DNA of 64,000 nucleotides. Origin: Piscinibacter sp. Lineage in GTDB: Bacteria; Pseudomonadota; Gammaproteobacteria; Burkholderiales; Burkholderiaceae_C. The notes beneath the pieces were generated by a model. The model was not told the DNA's origin, did not search any database, and saw nothing but the letters and a program-made list of their open reading frames with translations. Of this stretch, positions 1 through 9,506 are shown piece by piece. Made by a program: the position numbers and the translations under genes. The stretch is from NCBI GenBank assembly GCA_017983795.1, contig JAGOAS010000001.1, positions 62,001-126,000 of the forward strand, in the 5' to 3' direction. Position 1 is the stretch's first letter, and each line of letters starts with the position of its first letter.

Positions 1-337
1 CCCAGCGCGACGAGGCCGCCAGGCCCGACATCTCGATCACCAGGCGCACGCGGCAACGCAGCTGCCAGCCCAGCGCCGGCGACCACATCACCAGCGTGCC
101 GTGCGGCTGGCGCAGCAGCTGGTGCACCTTGCCGGCGCGCTCGTCGGTGTAGATCAGCAGCGCGTGCTGGCGCTCGTCGATCTCGCGCAGCACCACGGTG
201 CGGGCGTCGGCGCGCTCGCCGTCGATCGTCGCCAGCACCGGCGTGCGCCAGGGGTGCGACTTGTCGACCACGCACAGCGCGAGCTGCTCCCAGATGGCTG
301 CCTCGACGGCGTCGAGCGTCTCGAGGCGGCCCGTCAC
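1..337 (-). CDS. PNPOx-like FMN-binding flavoprotein, 3' part cut by window edge
   Basis: This is the first 112 codons of a minus-strand gene that runs off the left edge. The reading begins at a GTG one base after the lysS stop codon (TGA-G-GTG), which implies co-transcription with lysS. The translation contains SHPWRTPVLATIDGE, then RTVVLREID and LLIYTDERAGKV, then LVMWSPALGWQLR. This matches the split-barrel of pyridoxamine 5'-phosphate oxidase-like proteins (Alr4036 type), which bind FMN. The C-terminal half is missing, so true PdxH activity cannot be judged. A general flavoprotein of the family is the safer call. Confidence 0.7.
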   Translation of the reverse strand, partial: MTGRLETLDAVEAAIWEQLALCVVDKSHPWRTPVLATIDGERADARTVVLREIDERQHALLIYTDERAGKVHQLLRQPHGTLVMWSPALGWQLRCRVRLVIEMSGLAASSRW

Positions 338-338
338 C

Positions 339-1850
339 TCAGGCTTCCTTGCGCAACGACGGGAACAGGATCACGTCGCGGATGCTCGGGCTGTCGGTCA
401 GCAGCATGATGAGCCGGTCGATGCCGATGCCGCAGCCGCCGGTGGGCGGCATGCCGTACTCGAGCGCGCGGATGAAGTCGGCGTCGTAGAACATCGCCTC
501 GTCGTCGCCCGCTTCCTTGTTGGCCACCTGGGCGTGGAAGCGTGCCGCCTGGTCCTCGGCGTCGTTCAACTCGGAGAAGCCGTTGGCGTATTCGCGGCCG
601 GTGATGAAGAGCTCGAAGCGCTCGGTGATCGCCGGGTTGCTGTCGGACGCACGCGCCAGCGGGCTCACCTCGACCGGATAGTCGATGATGAAGGTCGGAT
701 CCCAGAGCTTCTCTTCCACCACCGCCTCGAACAAGCCGAACTGCAGTTCGGCCAGCGTCCAGTGCGCCGGCGGCTCCTCGCCGAGCGACTTGAGCTTCTC
801 GTGCAGCGCCTTGGCATCGCCGGCGTCGTCCTGGCTCAGGCCGGCGTGCACCACCAGCGCGTCCTTCACCGTCAGGCGCGCGAAGGGCTCGTCGAGGTTC
901 ACCGGCCGGCCGGCGTAGCTGAGGTTCGCCGAGCCGGTGGCCTGGCGCGCCGCGTGGCGCAGCACCTGCTCGGTGAAGTCCATCAGGTCGTGATGGTTCC
1001 AGTAGGCCGCATAGAACTCCATCATCGTGAACTCCGGGTTGTGCCGGACGCTGATGCCTTCGTTGCGGAAGTTGCGGTTGATCTCGAACACGCGCTCGAA
1101 GCCGCCCACCACCAGGCGCTTGAGGTAGAGCTCGGGCGCGATGCGCAGGAACATCTCCTGGTCGAGTGCGTTGTGGTGGGTGACGAAGGGCTTGGCGTTG
1201 GCGCCGCCGGGAATGGGGTGCAGCATCGGCGTCTCGACCTCGAGAAAACCGTGCTCGACCATGAAGTTGCGGATCGACGAGACCGCCTTGCTGCGCGCGG
1301 CGAAGCGCAGGCGCGCGTCCTCGTCGGTCATCAGGTCGACGTAGCGCTGGCGGTATTTCTGCTCCTGGTCGGTCATGCCGTGGAACTTGTCCGGCAGCGG
1401 GCGCAGGCTCTTGGTGAGCAGGCGCAGCGAGCTCACCGTGATGGTCAGCTCGCCGGTGCGCGTGCGCATCAGCGTGCCCTCGGCGCCGAGGATGTCGCCC
1501 AGATCCCAGTGCTTGAAGTGCTCATAGGTGTCGGCGCCGACGCCGTCGACCGACACGCGCAGCTGGATGCGCCCGGAAGCGTCCTGCAGCGTGGCGAAGC
1601 TGGCCTTGCCCATGATGCGCTTGAGCATCATGCGCCCGGCCACGCTGACGGCGACGGCCTGCGGCTCGAGCTCTTCGTTCGCGATCTCGCCGTATTTGCG
1701 CTGCAGCTCCACTGCACGGTGCTTCGGCTTGAAGTCGTTCGGGAATACCGCCGTGCCCTTGGCCTTGGCCTGCGCGCGCAGGGCGGCGAGCTTCTCGCGG
1801 CGCTCGGCGATCAGCTGGTTGTCGTCGGGGGGCAGAAGGTCGTCACTCAT
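339..1850 (-). CDS. lysS: lysyl-tRNA synthetase, class II
   Basis: This 503-residue enzyme charges tRNA-Lys with lysine in the cytoplasm. The N-terminal OB-fold is visible around [18 protein letters not shown]. Class II motif 2 is [19 protein letters not shown] and motif 3 is [20 protein letters not shown] near the C-terminus. The start is the ATG of [12 protein letters not shown]. An upstream in-frame ATG would add 67 residues running into the divergent acyltransferase gene and was rejected. Length and motif order fit bacterial LysS. It is transcribed away from the polysaccharide cluster, and the PNPOx-like gene follows directly. Confidence 0.97.
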   Translation of the reverse strand: MSDDLLPPDDNQLIAERREKLAALRAQAKAKGTAVFPNDFKPKHRAVELQRKYGEIANEELEPQAVAVSVAGRMMLKRIMGKASFATLQDASGRIQLRVSVDGVGADTYEHFKHWDLGDILGAEGTLMRTRTGELTITVSSLRLLTKSLRPLPDKFHGMTDQEQKYRQRYVDLMTDEDARLRFAARSKAVSSIRNFMVEHGFLEVETPMLHPIPGGANAKPFVTHHNALDQEMFLRIAPELYLKRLVVGGFERVFEINRNFRNEGISVRHNPEFTMMEFYAAYWNHHDLMDFTEQVLRHAARQATGSANLSYAGRPVNLDEPFARLTVKDALVVHAGLSQDDAGDAKALHEKLKSLGEEPPAHWTLAELQFGLFEAVVEEKLWDPTFIIDYPVEVSPLARASDSNPAITERFELFITGREYANGFSELNDAEDQAARFHAQVANKEAGDDEAMFYDADFIRALEYGMPPTGGCGIGIDRLIMLLTDSPSIRDVILFPSLRKEA

Positions 1851-1949
1851 GGCGTCGGGCCACGAGGCGGCCCTTGAAAGGATGAAAATAGGAATTTTAT
1901 CCGCCGCGCCTTGCGCTCTTCGGCGCGGCGCCACAGGCCGGGCGCCACC

Positions 1950-4013
1950 GTGCCGTTGTCCGAACCTGCCAGACCGGAAGTACGCTTGACGCTCCGCCTC
2001 GACATCGAAGGCCTTAGGGCTCTGTCGATACTCTTCGTCGTTGCCTACCACTATCTGCCGGTCGCGCTACCCGGGGGCTACGTGGGCGTCGACGTGTTCT
2101 TCGTGATCTCGGGCTATCTGATCACCTTGAGCCTGGTCCACGCCCGTGACGGCTCAGCTGGCGCGTGGTCGGCCATGCTCGCCTTTTGGGCGCGGAGGGC
2201 GCGACGCCTGTTGCCCAACGCGCTGCTGGTGCTGCTGGCGGCGTCGATAGCCGGTCTGGCCGTGCTGTCGGACTACGGGCTCAAGCGACTCGGCAGCGAT
2301 GTGTTCTGGTCCGCTACCTACAGCGTCAACTGGTTATTCGTGCTACGGGCGCTGGACTACTTGCAGTGGGACGACGCCCGGACCAGCGTGCTCCTGAACT
2401 TCTGGTCGCTGGCCGTCGAGGAACAGTTCTACCTTGTCTGGCCCGCGCTGCTGCTGGCCGGTCTGCGGTGGAGGCGGGCAGCCGGGTTGGCCCTGATGCT
2501 GGCTCTCCTCTCGTTTGCCTACTGCCTCTTGCTGGCGCAGGGCAATCGCACGCTGGGCTTCCTTTCTTCGCCGGCGCGCGCGTGGGAACTTCTCGCGGGG
2601 GCTTGGCTCGCCCTGCACCTGCGGGGCCGGGACGATTCGCTCTCCGCCCAGTTTTCGCCCGTTGGTGCCGATGCGCTTTTCGCGGTGTCGCTGACGGTGC
2701 TCGCGCTGGCCGCTCTGTGGTTCGGCGAGGACACGGCCCATCCTGGGCTGCCGACGCTGATCCCCGTTGCGGGTGCGGTCGGCGCGATCGCCTTCGGTGC
2801 AACCAGCCCGCTGGCCCGACGTACGCTCGGCAGCGCAGCCGTGCGCTGGGTCGGGGCACGCTCGTACTCGATCTATCTCTGGCACTGGCCTGTACTGGTG
2901 CTTGGTCGGCCGCTGCTAGCCGGCGCGGCGGCGTGGACCATCTGGTTGCTGTTGCCCATCTCGCTCCTGCTCGCCGAACTGGCTTACCGCGCCGTGGAAA
3001 CACCGGCTCGCTTCCGCTGGGGCCGGACTTGGTCATCGCGCCGCGTGCTGGCGGTGGCCCTGGCGGCGGGAGGCTGCGTGGCGCTGCTTGGCTTCGGCTT
3101 GCGCGCCGCCGGGGCCGGGAACGCACGCGAACTTCTCGCCTTGCGGCCGGGCGCCGTGCCGGGGGCGGTATCCGCCCGCGAGATCCAACGCGCCTCGGAG
3201 GACTTGCCCGTCCTCTATCGCCTCGGCTGCCATCTCTCGCTGGAACAGGTCGACCCGGGTGCATGTGTGTTTGGCCAGCGCGACGGCACGACCGCCGTAG
3301 CCCTGTTCGGCGACTCCCATGCGGCTCAGTGGTTTCCGGCACTCGACGAGGTGGCGCGTGGAGAGGGCGATCGGTTGCTGGTGTGGACCAAGTCCAGTTG
3401 CCCCTCCGCGGATGTCTCCGTCTGGAACCAAGTGGCCCGCGCGCCGTATCAGCAATGTGACCTCTGGCCCGAGGAAGTGTTCCGGCGCGTCGAGGCGCTG
3501 CGCCCGCGGCTGGTGATCGTCTCCAACCTCATCGAGGACGCTACTGTGCTCGTGTCGCGCCGCGACGGCCGGCCGATCAAGGGGCGCGAGGCGCAGGCCG
3601 CCTATCTGTCCGGGCTGATGCAGACCATCGAGCGCCTGCAACGCGGCGGTGCCATCGTGGTCGTGCTGCGCGATGCGCCGCGTCCCCGGCCGGATCTGAT
3701 GGATTGCCTCGGCGCGAACGCAGACGTGCGCAAGTGTGAGCTGGGTGTCACCGAAGCCACCACGGCGGCGCTGGACGTCCAGGCCGCCGAACGCAGCGGC
3801 ACGCTGCTGTGGGACCTTACCCCGTTCATCTGCCCCGGCGGCCACTGCCCGGTGTTGTGGGGGAACTCGCGCGGGTTTGTCTACCGCGATTCCAACCACC
3901 TCGCAGCGAGCTTCGTGGCGTCGCTCGCACCGGAGCTTCGGCCGCTGTGGCGCCGTAGCCTGGCACCGCAGGCCGCCTCAGTTCCGCAGCGCCCCGCGCC
4001 GATCCGGCCATAA
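1950..4013 (+). CDS. membrane acyltransferase of the OafA/YrhL family with C-terminal SGNH domain
   Basis: This protein is predicted to O-acylate a surface glycan at the inner membrane. The N-terminal half is an Acyltransferase_3 domain, with [20 protein letters not shown] at the start (catalytic His), [32 protein letters not shown] and many hydrophobic helices. The C-terminal half is an SGNH esterase/transferase domain with GDSHAAQW (nucleophile block) and a late DSNHLA motif (Asp/His). The start is uncertain: GTG at 1950 and TTG at 1986 are both in frame, and the frame is open back to about 1911. The gene heads the polysaccharide cluster, so acetylation of its repeat unit is the likely job. 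Confidence 0.88.
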   Translation: MPLSEPARPEVRLTLRLDIEGLRALSILFVVAYHYLPVALPGGYVGVDVFFVISGYLITLSLVHARDGSAGAWSAMLAFWARRARRLLPNALLVLLAASIAGLAVLSDYGLKRLGSDVFWSATYSVNWLFVLRALDYLQWDDARTSVLLNFWSLAVEEQFYLVWPALLLAGLRWRRAAGLALMLALLSFAYCLLLAQGNRTLGFLSSPARAWELLAGAWLALHLRGRDDSLSAQFSPVGADALFAVSLTVLALAALWFGEDTAHPGLPTLIPVAGAVGAIAFGATSPLARRTLGSAAVRWVGARSYSIYLWHWPVLVLGRPLLAGAAAWTIWLLLPISLLLAELAYRAVETPARFRWGRTWSSRRVLAVALAAGGCVALLGFGLRAAGAGNARELLALRPGAVPGAVSAREIQRASEDLPVLYRLGCHLSLEQVDPGACVFGQRDGTTAVALFGDSHAAQWFPALDEVARGEGDRLLVWTKSSCPSADVSVWNQVARAPYQQCDLWPEEVFRRVEALRPRLVIVSNLIEDATVLVSRRDGRPIKGREAQAAYLSGLMQTIERLQRGGAIVVVLRDAPRPRPDLMDCLGANADVRKCELGVTEATTAALDVQAAERSGTLLWDLTPFICPGGHCPVLWGNSRGFVYRDSNHLAASFVASLAPELRPLWRRSLAPQAASVPQRPAPIRP

Positions 4014-4074
4014 TTCAAGTTTTTGCCGGGCGTCGCACAGCCTTGCGTCCGCCCCTGACCGAGGATCGTCCGTC

Positions 4075-5136
4075 ATGCATGTTCGTCGCCCCCCCATTGT
4101 CGACCGCAAAGTGCGCCTCGCGCTTGTCGGCTGCGGCCGCATCGCCAGCAATCATTTCGAGGCCGTTAAGCGGCATGCCGAGCGCTGTGAATTGGTAGAC
4201 GTATGCGATATCGATCCGGCAGCGCTGCGCGCGGCCGTCGAGAAGACCGGCGCGCGCGGTCATGCCAGCCTGACTGACCTGCTGGCCAGTACCCAGGCCG
4301 ACTGCGTCGTGCTCACTACGCCCAGCGGGCTACACCCCCAGCAGGCGATCGACGTGGCGCGCAGCGGCCGCGACGTGATGACCGAGAAACCCATGGCCAC
4401 GCGCTGGCACGATGGCCTGGCGATGGTGCGCGCCTGCGATGAAGCCGGCGTGCGCCTGTTCGTTGTCAAGCAGAACCGCCGTAACCGCACGCTGCAGTTG
4501 CTCAAGCAGGCCGTGGACAGCGGACGCTTCGGCCGCATCTATATGGTCAACGTCAACGTATTCTGGACGCGTCCCCAGGAGTATTACGACAGCGCCGCCT
4601 GGCGCGGCACCTGGGAGTTCGACGGCGGCGCCTTCATGAACCAGGCCAGCCACTATGTCGACCTGCTCGACTGGATCTGCGGCCCGGTGGAGAGCGTGAT
4701 GGCCTACACCGGCACGCTGGCACGCAACATCGAGGTGGAAGACACCGGCGTCGCTGCGCTGAAGTGGCGCAACGGCGCGATGGGCTCGATCAACGTGACC
4801 ATGCTCACCTACCCGAAGAATATGGAAGGTTCGATCACTATCCTCGGCGAGAAGGGCTCGGTGCGCATCGGCGGAGTGGCCGTGAACGAGATCAAGCACT
4901 GGGAGTTCGACACGCCGCACGAGATGGATGCGCATACCGGCGATGCCAGCTACCAGACCACCTCCGTGTATGGCTTCGGCCACCCGCTGTACTACGACAA
5001 CGTCATCAACACGTTGCGCGGCGAAGCCGCACCCGAGACTGACGGCCGTGAGGGCCTGAAGTCGCTGGAGTTGCTGATCGCGATGTACATGTCGGCCCGC
5101 GATGGCAAGCGCGTCAATCTGCCGCTCGCCTACTGA
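4075..5136 (+). CDS. wbpB: Gfo/Idh/MocA oxidoreductase, WbpB-like UDP-sugar 3-dehydrogenase
   Basis: This is a 353-residue NAD-dependent oxidoreductase. The Rossmann motif is [25 protein letters not shown] is the family's EKP signature, and [17 protein letters not shown] carries the active-site His. In the known Pseudomonas pathway WbpB oxidises C3 of UDP-GlcNAcA so that WbpE can transaminate it. The next two genes are wbpD-like and wbpE-like, which supports this specific role over a generic Gfo/Idh call. An ATG at 4075 was chosen because the N-terminus then matches the family, and the longer frame runs back into the acyltransferase gene. wbpD starts 7 bp downstream. Confidence 0.85.
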   Translation: MHVRRPPIVDRKVRLALVGCGRIASNHFEAVKRHAERCELVDVCDIDPAALRAAVEKTGARGHASLTDLLASTQADCVVLTTPSGLHPQQAIDVARSGRDVMTEKPMATRWHDGLAMVRACDEAGVRLFVVKQNRRNRTLQLLKQAVDSGRFGRIYMVNVNVFWTRPQEYYDSAAWRGTWEFDGGAFMNQASHYVDLLDWICGPVESVMAYTGTLARNIEVEDTGVAALKWRNGAMGSINVTMLTYPKNMEGSITILGEKGSVRIGGVAVNEIKHWEFDTPHEMDAHTGDASYQTTSVYGFGHPLYYDNVINTLRGEAAPETDGREGLKSLELLIAMYMSARDGKRVNLPLAY

Positions 5137-5143
5137 TCGCCCT

Positions 5144-5725
5144 ATGGTGACCACGATCCACCCCAGCGCCATCGTCGACGAGGGCGCCGTACTCGGCGAC
5201 GGCTGCCGCGTCTGGCACTTCGTGCACATCAGCGGCCGTGCGCGCATCGGGCAGAGATGCTCGTTCGGCCAGAACGTCTTCGTCGGCAACGACGTGGCGA
5301 TCGGCGACAACGTCAAGATCCAGAACAACGTGTCGGTGTACGACGCCGTGACGCTCGAGGATGACGTGTTCTGCGGGCCGAGCATGGTCTTCACGAACGT
5401 CTACAACCCGCGCAGCGCCGTGTCGCGCAAGGACGAGTACCGCCGGACACTGGTGCGTCAGGGGGCGACGCTGGGGGCGAACTGCACCATCGTGTGCGGC
5501 ACGACGATCGGTCGTCACGCCTTCGTCGGCGCCGGCGCCGTGGTCAATCGCGATGTACCCGACTTTGCGCTGATGGTCGGCGTTCCTGCGCGCCTAGCCG
5601 GCTGGATGAGCCGGTTCGGCGAGCGCCTCGACCTGCCGCTGCAGGGCGAGGGCGAGGCAGTCTGCCCGCACACCGGCGATCGCTACCGCCTGGAAGGTAG
5701 CCGTGTGACGCTCGTTGCCGCCTGA
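5144..5725 (+). CDS. wbpD: UDP-sugar N-acetyltransferase, WbpD-like hexapeptide-repeat protein
   Basis: This 193-residue protein is built almost entirely of left-handed beta-helix hexapeptides, for example [40 protein letters not shown] and [20 protein letters not shown]. The length is close to that known for WbpD. The expected reaction is acetyl transfer from acetyl-CoA to the 3-amino group of UDP-2-acetamido-3-amino-2,3-dideoxyglucuronic acid. It sits between wbpB and wbpE, and this neighbourhood gives the specificity. A short C-terminal tail follows the helix (about residues 160-193). Confidence 0.88.
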   Translation: MVTTIHPSAIVDEGAVLGDGCRVWHFVHISGRARIGQRCSFGQNVFVGNDVAIGDNVKIQNNVSVYDAVTLEDDVFCGPSMVFTNVYNPRSAVSRKDEYRRTLVRQGATLGANCTIVCGTTIGRHAFVGAGAVVNRDVPDFALMVGVPARLAGWMSRFGERLDLPLQGEGEAVCPHTGDRYRLEGSRVTLVAA

Positions 5726-5741
5726 GTTGACCGAGGATCTT

Positions 5742-6872
5742 ATGAACGCCCCCGAAAAGATCAAACCGATGGACTTCATCGACCTGAAGTCGCAGTACGC
5801 CGCGTTGCGCGACACCATCAATGCGCGCATCCAGCGCGTGCTCGACCATGGCCAGTACATCATGGGCCCTGAGGTCAAGGAGCTCGAGGATCGGCTCGCC
5901 GCCTACACCGGGGCGAAGCACTGCGTGACGGTGGCCAGCGGCACCGAGGCGCTGCTGATCGCGCTGATGGCACTTGACCTCAAGCCCGGCGACGAAGTGA
6001 TCACCACGCCGTTCACCTTCGCCGCGACGGTAGAGGTGATCGCGTTGCTCGGCGGCGTGCCGGTACTCGTCGACATCGAGCCCGACACCTGCAACATCGA
6101 CGCGCGGCACATCGAAGCAGCGATCACGCCGCGCACGCGCGCCATCATGCCGGTCAGTCTGTACGGCCAGTGCGCCGACATGGACGAGATCAACGCCATC
6201 GCGGCGCGACACGGCAAGCTGCCGGTGATCGAGGATGCCGCGCAGAGCTTCGGCGCCACCTACAAGGGACGCAAGAGTTGCAATCTGTCGACGGTCGGCT
6301 GCACCAGTTTCTTTCCGAGCAAGCCGTTGGGCTGCTACGGCGACGGCGGTGCGGTCTTTACCAACGACGACGCCCTGGCCCTGGCCTGCCGCGAGATCCG
6401 CGTGCACGGCCAGAGCAAGCGCTACACCCACACGCGCATCGGCGTGGGCGGGCGCATGGATACGCTGCAGTGCGCAGTGGTGCTGGGCAAGCTGGAGCGT
6501 TTCGAGTGGGAGATCGAGCGCCGGCGCGAGCTCGGCGAACGCTATCACGCCAAGCTCAAGGCCGCAGGCTGGCCGGTCCGGATGATCAGCGTGCGCCCAG
6601 ACCGCGACTGCGTCTGGGGCCAGTTCACCACTTTCGTCGAGCGGCGCGCGGAGGTGCAGCCGAGGCTGCAGGCACTGGGCGTGCCGACGGCCGTGCACTA
6701 TCCCAAGCCCATGCATCAGCAGCCGGCCTACGCTGACCTGTGCCGGACCCACGGCGGCGAGCTCAGCGTTGCCGCCGGCGAGCGCGTGATGAGCCTGCCC
6801 ATGAGCGCCGACCTGACCGATGCCCAGATGGACCACGTGGTCGCGGCGCTGGTCGAGGCGTGCCGGGGCTGA
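5742..6872 (+). CDS. wbpE: DegT/DnrJ/EryC1 aminotransferase, WbpE-like
   Basis: This 376-residue PLP enzyme has the substrate/PLP loop VASGTEALLIALMAL, the PLP-anchoring Asp in VIEDAAQSFGA and the Schiff-base Lys in FFPSKPLGCYGDGG. In the WbpB/E/D pathway it transaminates the C3 keto group made by WbpB, using glutamate. The start ATG at 5742 follows GAGGATCT, a fair ribosome site. The gene lies 16 bp after wbpD. A second, clearly different aminotransferase is encoded at 15028-16182, so this cluster probably makes at least two amino sugars. Confidence 0.9.
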   Translation: MNAPEKIKPMDFIDLKSQYAALRDTINARIQRVLDHGQYIMGPEVKELEDRLAAYTGAKHCVTVASGTEALLIALMALDLKPGDEVITTPFTFAATVEVIALLGGVPVLVDIEPDTCNIDARHIEAAITPRTRAIMPVSLYGQCADMDEINAIAARHGKLPVIEDAAQSFGATYKGRKSCNLSTVGCTSFFPSKPLGCYGDGGAVFTNDDALALACREIRVHGQSKRYTHTRIGVGGRMDTLQCAVVLGKLERFEWEIERRRELGERYHAKLKAAGWPVRMISVRPDRDCVWGQFTTFVERRAEVQPRLQALGVPTAVHYPKPMHQQPAYADLCRTHGGELSVAAGERVMSLPMSADLTDAQMDHVVAALVEACRG

Positions 6873-6901
6873 GGTCGCCCGGCCCCGGGGCCGGGAATGA
6901 C

Positions 6902-8140
6902 ATGAGCGCGGCTGCAGCGGGCTTCTGGCGCAGTGTGCTGGTCGTCCTGACCGGCTCCGCTGCGGCGCAGGCGATCCCTTTGTTGGGCTCGCTGGTCATT
7001 GCACGCCTCTTCTCTCCCGCGCAATATGGCCAGTTTGCAACCTGGCTGGGCGTGGTCGCGGTGGGTGCCGTCGTGATCACAGGCCGCTACGAGATGACGC
7101 TGGCCATCGAACGGGACGGCGAACCACGCCGTGTGGCGGCACGGGCGACGCTGCTGGTGGTGCTGTGCGGCGGCGCCCTGCTTACCGTGGCGTCGGTGCT
7201 GGCGGGGCTGCTCGGGATCGCCGGTGCCATCGAGCCACTGCTGCTGTGGGCGACGGGGCCGGCCGCTGCGGCGGTTGCCGCGTCGCAGACCTGGCAGTCG
7301 TGGGCGGCGGCCGATGGCAACTATCGCGACCTCAGCATCATCCGCATCGTGCAGGCGGGGGCCGTCACCGCCGCGCAGATCCTCGCCGGCCTGCTCGACG
7401 CACCGGCCTCCGGCCTCGCACTCGCCCACCTCGGCGGCGTGGCGGCCGGCACCCTGCTGGCCTCGCGGCGGCTGCCATTGGGGCGCGCGTCGGCGGCGCA
7501 TGATGCCGTGCCGGGCGCGCTGGACTTCTTGCGCCGGCAGCGGCGCTTTCCGATGCTGGCCCTGCCGGCCGACTCGGTGAACACCGCCGCGGCCCAACTG
7601 CCGCTGGTGATCGTGGCGCACCGCTTCGGCGCCGACGTCGCCGGATTGCTCGCGCTCACGCTTCGCATCGTCGGCGCACCGATCGGTCTGCTCGGCGCGT
7701 CCGTCCTCGACGTGTTCCGGCGGCGCAGCGCCGCGAGCTACGTCGAACGCGGAGAGTGTCGCACCGAGTACGTCGACACCTTTCGCATGCTGGCCCTCGG
7801 CAGCGGCGTCGTGGCCGTCACGCTGGCGCTCGTCGCCGAACCGGCCTTTGCGCTCGCCTTCGGCGACACGTGGCTCATGTCGGGCACCATGGCCGCGTGG
7901 CTGATGCCGATGTTCGCGCTGCGCTTTGTGGCCAGTCCGCTGAGCTACATGTTCTACGTGGCGGGCAAGCAGCACCTTGACCTGGCATGGCAACTGGCGC
8001 TGCTGGCCACAACGGTGGCCAGCCTGTGGCTGCCGCGCAGCCCGGAGACGGCCGTCCAGGTCTACGGGGCGGGCTACGCCGTGCTCTACTGCATCTATCT
8101 CGCCCTGACGTATCGCCTCAGCAAGGGGACGCACTCGTGA
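6902..8140 (+). CDS. wzx: polysaccharide flippase, Wzx/MATE-like
   Basis: This 412-residue polytopic membrane protein begins with the Wzx-type pattern VLTGSAAAQAIPLLGSLVIARLFSP followed by YGQFATWLGV. About 10-12 hydrophobic segments continue to the C-terminus. Proteins of this family move undecaprenyl-linked repeat units across the inner membrane. The start ATG at 6902 follows a short GC-rich gap after wbpE. The stop overlaps the GTG start of hisH by 4 bases (GTGA), suggesting translational coupling. Sequence alone cannot show which glycan it carries. Confidence 0.82.
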   Translation: MSAAAAGFWRSVLVVLTGSAAAQAIPLLGSLVIARLFSPAQYGQFATWLGVVAVGAVVITGRYEMTLAIERDGEPRRVAARATLLVVLCGGALLTVASVLAGLLGIAGAIEPLLLWATGPAAAAVAASQTWQSWAAADGNYRDLSIIRIVQAGAVTAAQILAGLLDAPASGLALAHLGGVAAGTLLASRRLPLGRASAAHDAVPGALDFLRRQRRFPMLALPADSVNTAAAQLPLVIVAHRFGADVAGLLALTLRIVGAPIGLLGASVLDVFRRRSAASYVERGECRTEYVDTFRMLALGSGVVAVTLALVAEPAFALAFGDTWLMSGTMAAWLMPMFALRFVASPLSYMFYVAGKQHLDLAWQLALLATTVASLWLPRSPETAVQVYGAGYAVLYCIYLALTYRLSKGTHS

Positions 8141-8751
8141 TCGCCATCGTCGACTATGAGATCGGCAACCTCGGCGCCGTGGCCAACATGCTGTTGCGCA
8201 TCGGAGCTGCGGCCGAGATCACTTCGGACCCGGCGCGCATCGAGCGTGCCGAGAGAATCATCCTGCCGGGCAACGGTGCCTTCGACGCTTGCATGCGCAA
8301 CCTGCGTGCCACCGGGCTCGTGCCGCTGCTGGAGGACAGGGTGCTGAGACAGCGGGTGCCCTTGCTGGGCATTTGCGTGGGCGCGCAGATGCTCGGCCAC
8401 GGCAGCGAAGAGGGGACGGAGCCGGGGCTTGGCTGGCTCGAGTTGCGCGTGCGTCGCTTCCCGCCGCTGCCTGGCTTGCGCGTGCCGCACATGGGCTGGA
8501 ACGAGGTGCGCTTGCCTGCCGAGCCGCATCCGCTGGTGCGCGACCTGGAGGCCGACGCGCGCTTCTACTTCGTGCACAGCTACTACATCGAGCCAGCGCA
8601 CGAGGAGGACGTGCTCTTGCGTGCCCACTACGGCATCGATTTCGCCGCTGGCGTGGCACGCGAGAATATCGCCGGCGTGCAGTTCCACCCGGAGAAGAGC
8701 CATCGCTTCGGCAAGCGGCTGCTCTCGAACTTTGCCCGTGGAGATCAGTGA
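8137..8751 (+). CDS. hisH: HisH-type glutaminase subunit for sugar amidation
   Basis: This is a 204-residue class I glutamine amidotransferase. The nucleophile elbow is LGICVGAQMLG and the His/Glu pair is in VQFHPEKS near the C-terminus, so ammonia release from glutamine should be intact. It begins with IVDYEIGNLG, typical of HisH. No other histidine-biosynthesis genes are present. Instead it pairs with a HisF-like gene and a WbpG-type amidotransferase, as in Pseudomonas O-antigen clusters where HisH2/HisF2 feed ammonia to WbpG. It starts at a GTG overlapping the wzx stop and shares one base with the hisF start. Confidence 0.9.
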   Translation: MIAIVDYEIGNLGAVANMLLRIGAAAEITSDPARIERAERIILPGNGAFDACMRNLRATGLVPLLEDRVLRQRVPLLGICVGAQMLGHGSEEGTEPGLGWLELRVRRFPPLPGLRVPHMGWNEVRLPAEPHPLVRDLEADARFYFVHSYYIEPAHEEDVLLRAHYGIDFAAGVARENIAGVQFHPEKSHRFGKRLLSNFARGDQ

Positions 8752-9506
8752 TGTTCAGGGCGCGCGTCATTCCCTGCCTGCTGCTGCGAGGTCACGGCCT
8801 CGTGAAGACCCGGCGCTTCAAGGATCCCGTGTACGTGGGTGATCCGGTCAACGCCGTGAGGATCTTCAGCGAGAAGGAGGTCGATGAACTCGTCGTGCTC
8901 GATATCGATGCATCCCGCGAGGGACGCGAGCCGAACTACGAACTGATCGCCGAGATCGCGGGTGAGTGCTTCATGCCCGTCGCCTACGGTGGCGGCATCC
9001 GCACGCTGGACCAGGTGCGCAAGCTCATCCGCTCGGGCGTCGAGAAAGTGGTCGTGAACTCGGCGGCGCTGGAGTCGACCGAGGTCATCACCGCGGCCGC
9101 CGAAGTCTTCGGTAGCCAGGCCATGGTGGCCGCCATCGACGTGCGCAAGCCGCTGCTTGGTGGCTACAAGGTCGTGGCGAAGTCGGCTACGGTGGAGGCG
9201 AAGTTGAGACTCGATGAGCATGTTCGCAAAGTGGTGGCAGCCGGTGCGGGGGAGCTGTTTCTAAACAACGTCGATCGCGACGGCACAATGTTAGGTTACG
9301 ACCTGGAATTGATTCGCGCGGTGACACGACTCGTGGATGTGCCCGTGGTGGCCTGTGGCGGCGCCGGTACGTTGGAACATCTGCGGCAGGCGGTACAGGA
9401 TGCAGGGGCCTCTGCCGTGGCTGCAGGCAGCATGTTCGTCTTCCACGGCAAGCATCGTGCCGTTCTCATCAACTACCCCAAACAGTCAGAGCTGCGATCG
9501 GTATGA
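8751..9506 (+). CDS. hisF: HisF-like subunit, probable ammonia channel partner of HisH and WbpG
   Basis: This is a 251-residue (beta/alpha)8 barrel. It keeps the HisF features VAYGGGIRTL, VAAIDVRK (second catalytic Asp, equivalent of Asp130) and NNVDRDGT. The first catalytic Asp, normally in IPCLDV, is Leu at residue 11 here (VIPCLLLRGHG). It is therefore unlikely to cyclise the histidine precursor. With HisH and WbpG it fits the HisF2 type, where the barrel is thought to serve ammonia delivery for acetamidino-sugar formation. It overlaps hisH by 1 base and the next gene by 4. Confidence 0.88.
   Translation: MFRARVIPCLLLRGHGLVKTRRFKDPVYVGDPVNAVRIFSEKEVDELVVLDIDASREGREPNYELIAEIAGECFMPVAYGGGIRTLDQVRKLIRSGVEKVVVNSAALESTEVITAAAEVFGSQAMVAAIDVRKPLLGGYKVVAKSATVEAKLRLDEHVRKVVAAGAGELFLNNVDRDGTMLGYDLELIRAVTRLVDVPVVACGGAGTLEHLRQAVQDAGASAVAAGSMFVFHGKHRAVLINYPKQSELRSV

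Noticed and set aside
198-1877. A plus-strand open frame of about 560 codons opposite lysS
   Set aside because: lysS on the minus strand carries all class II motifs; the antisense frame is a GC shadow.
1911-1949. Extended N-terminus of the OafA-like acyltransferase
   Set aside because: Residues before the [10 protein letters not shown] motif are Arg-rich and unlike the family; a GTG or TTG start closer to the motif is more plausible.
8137-9506. hisH-hisF as part of histidine biosynthesis
   Set aside because: No other his genes are nearby, HisF lacks its first catalytic Asp, and wbpG is adjacent.
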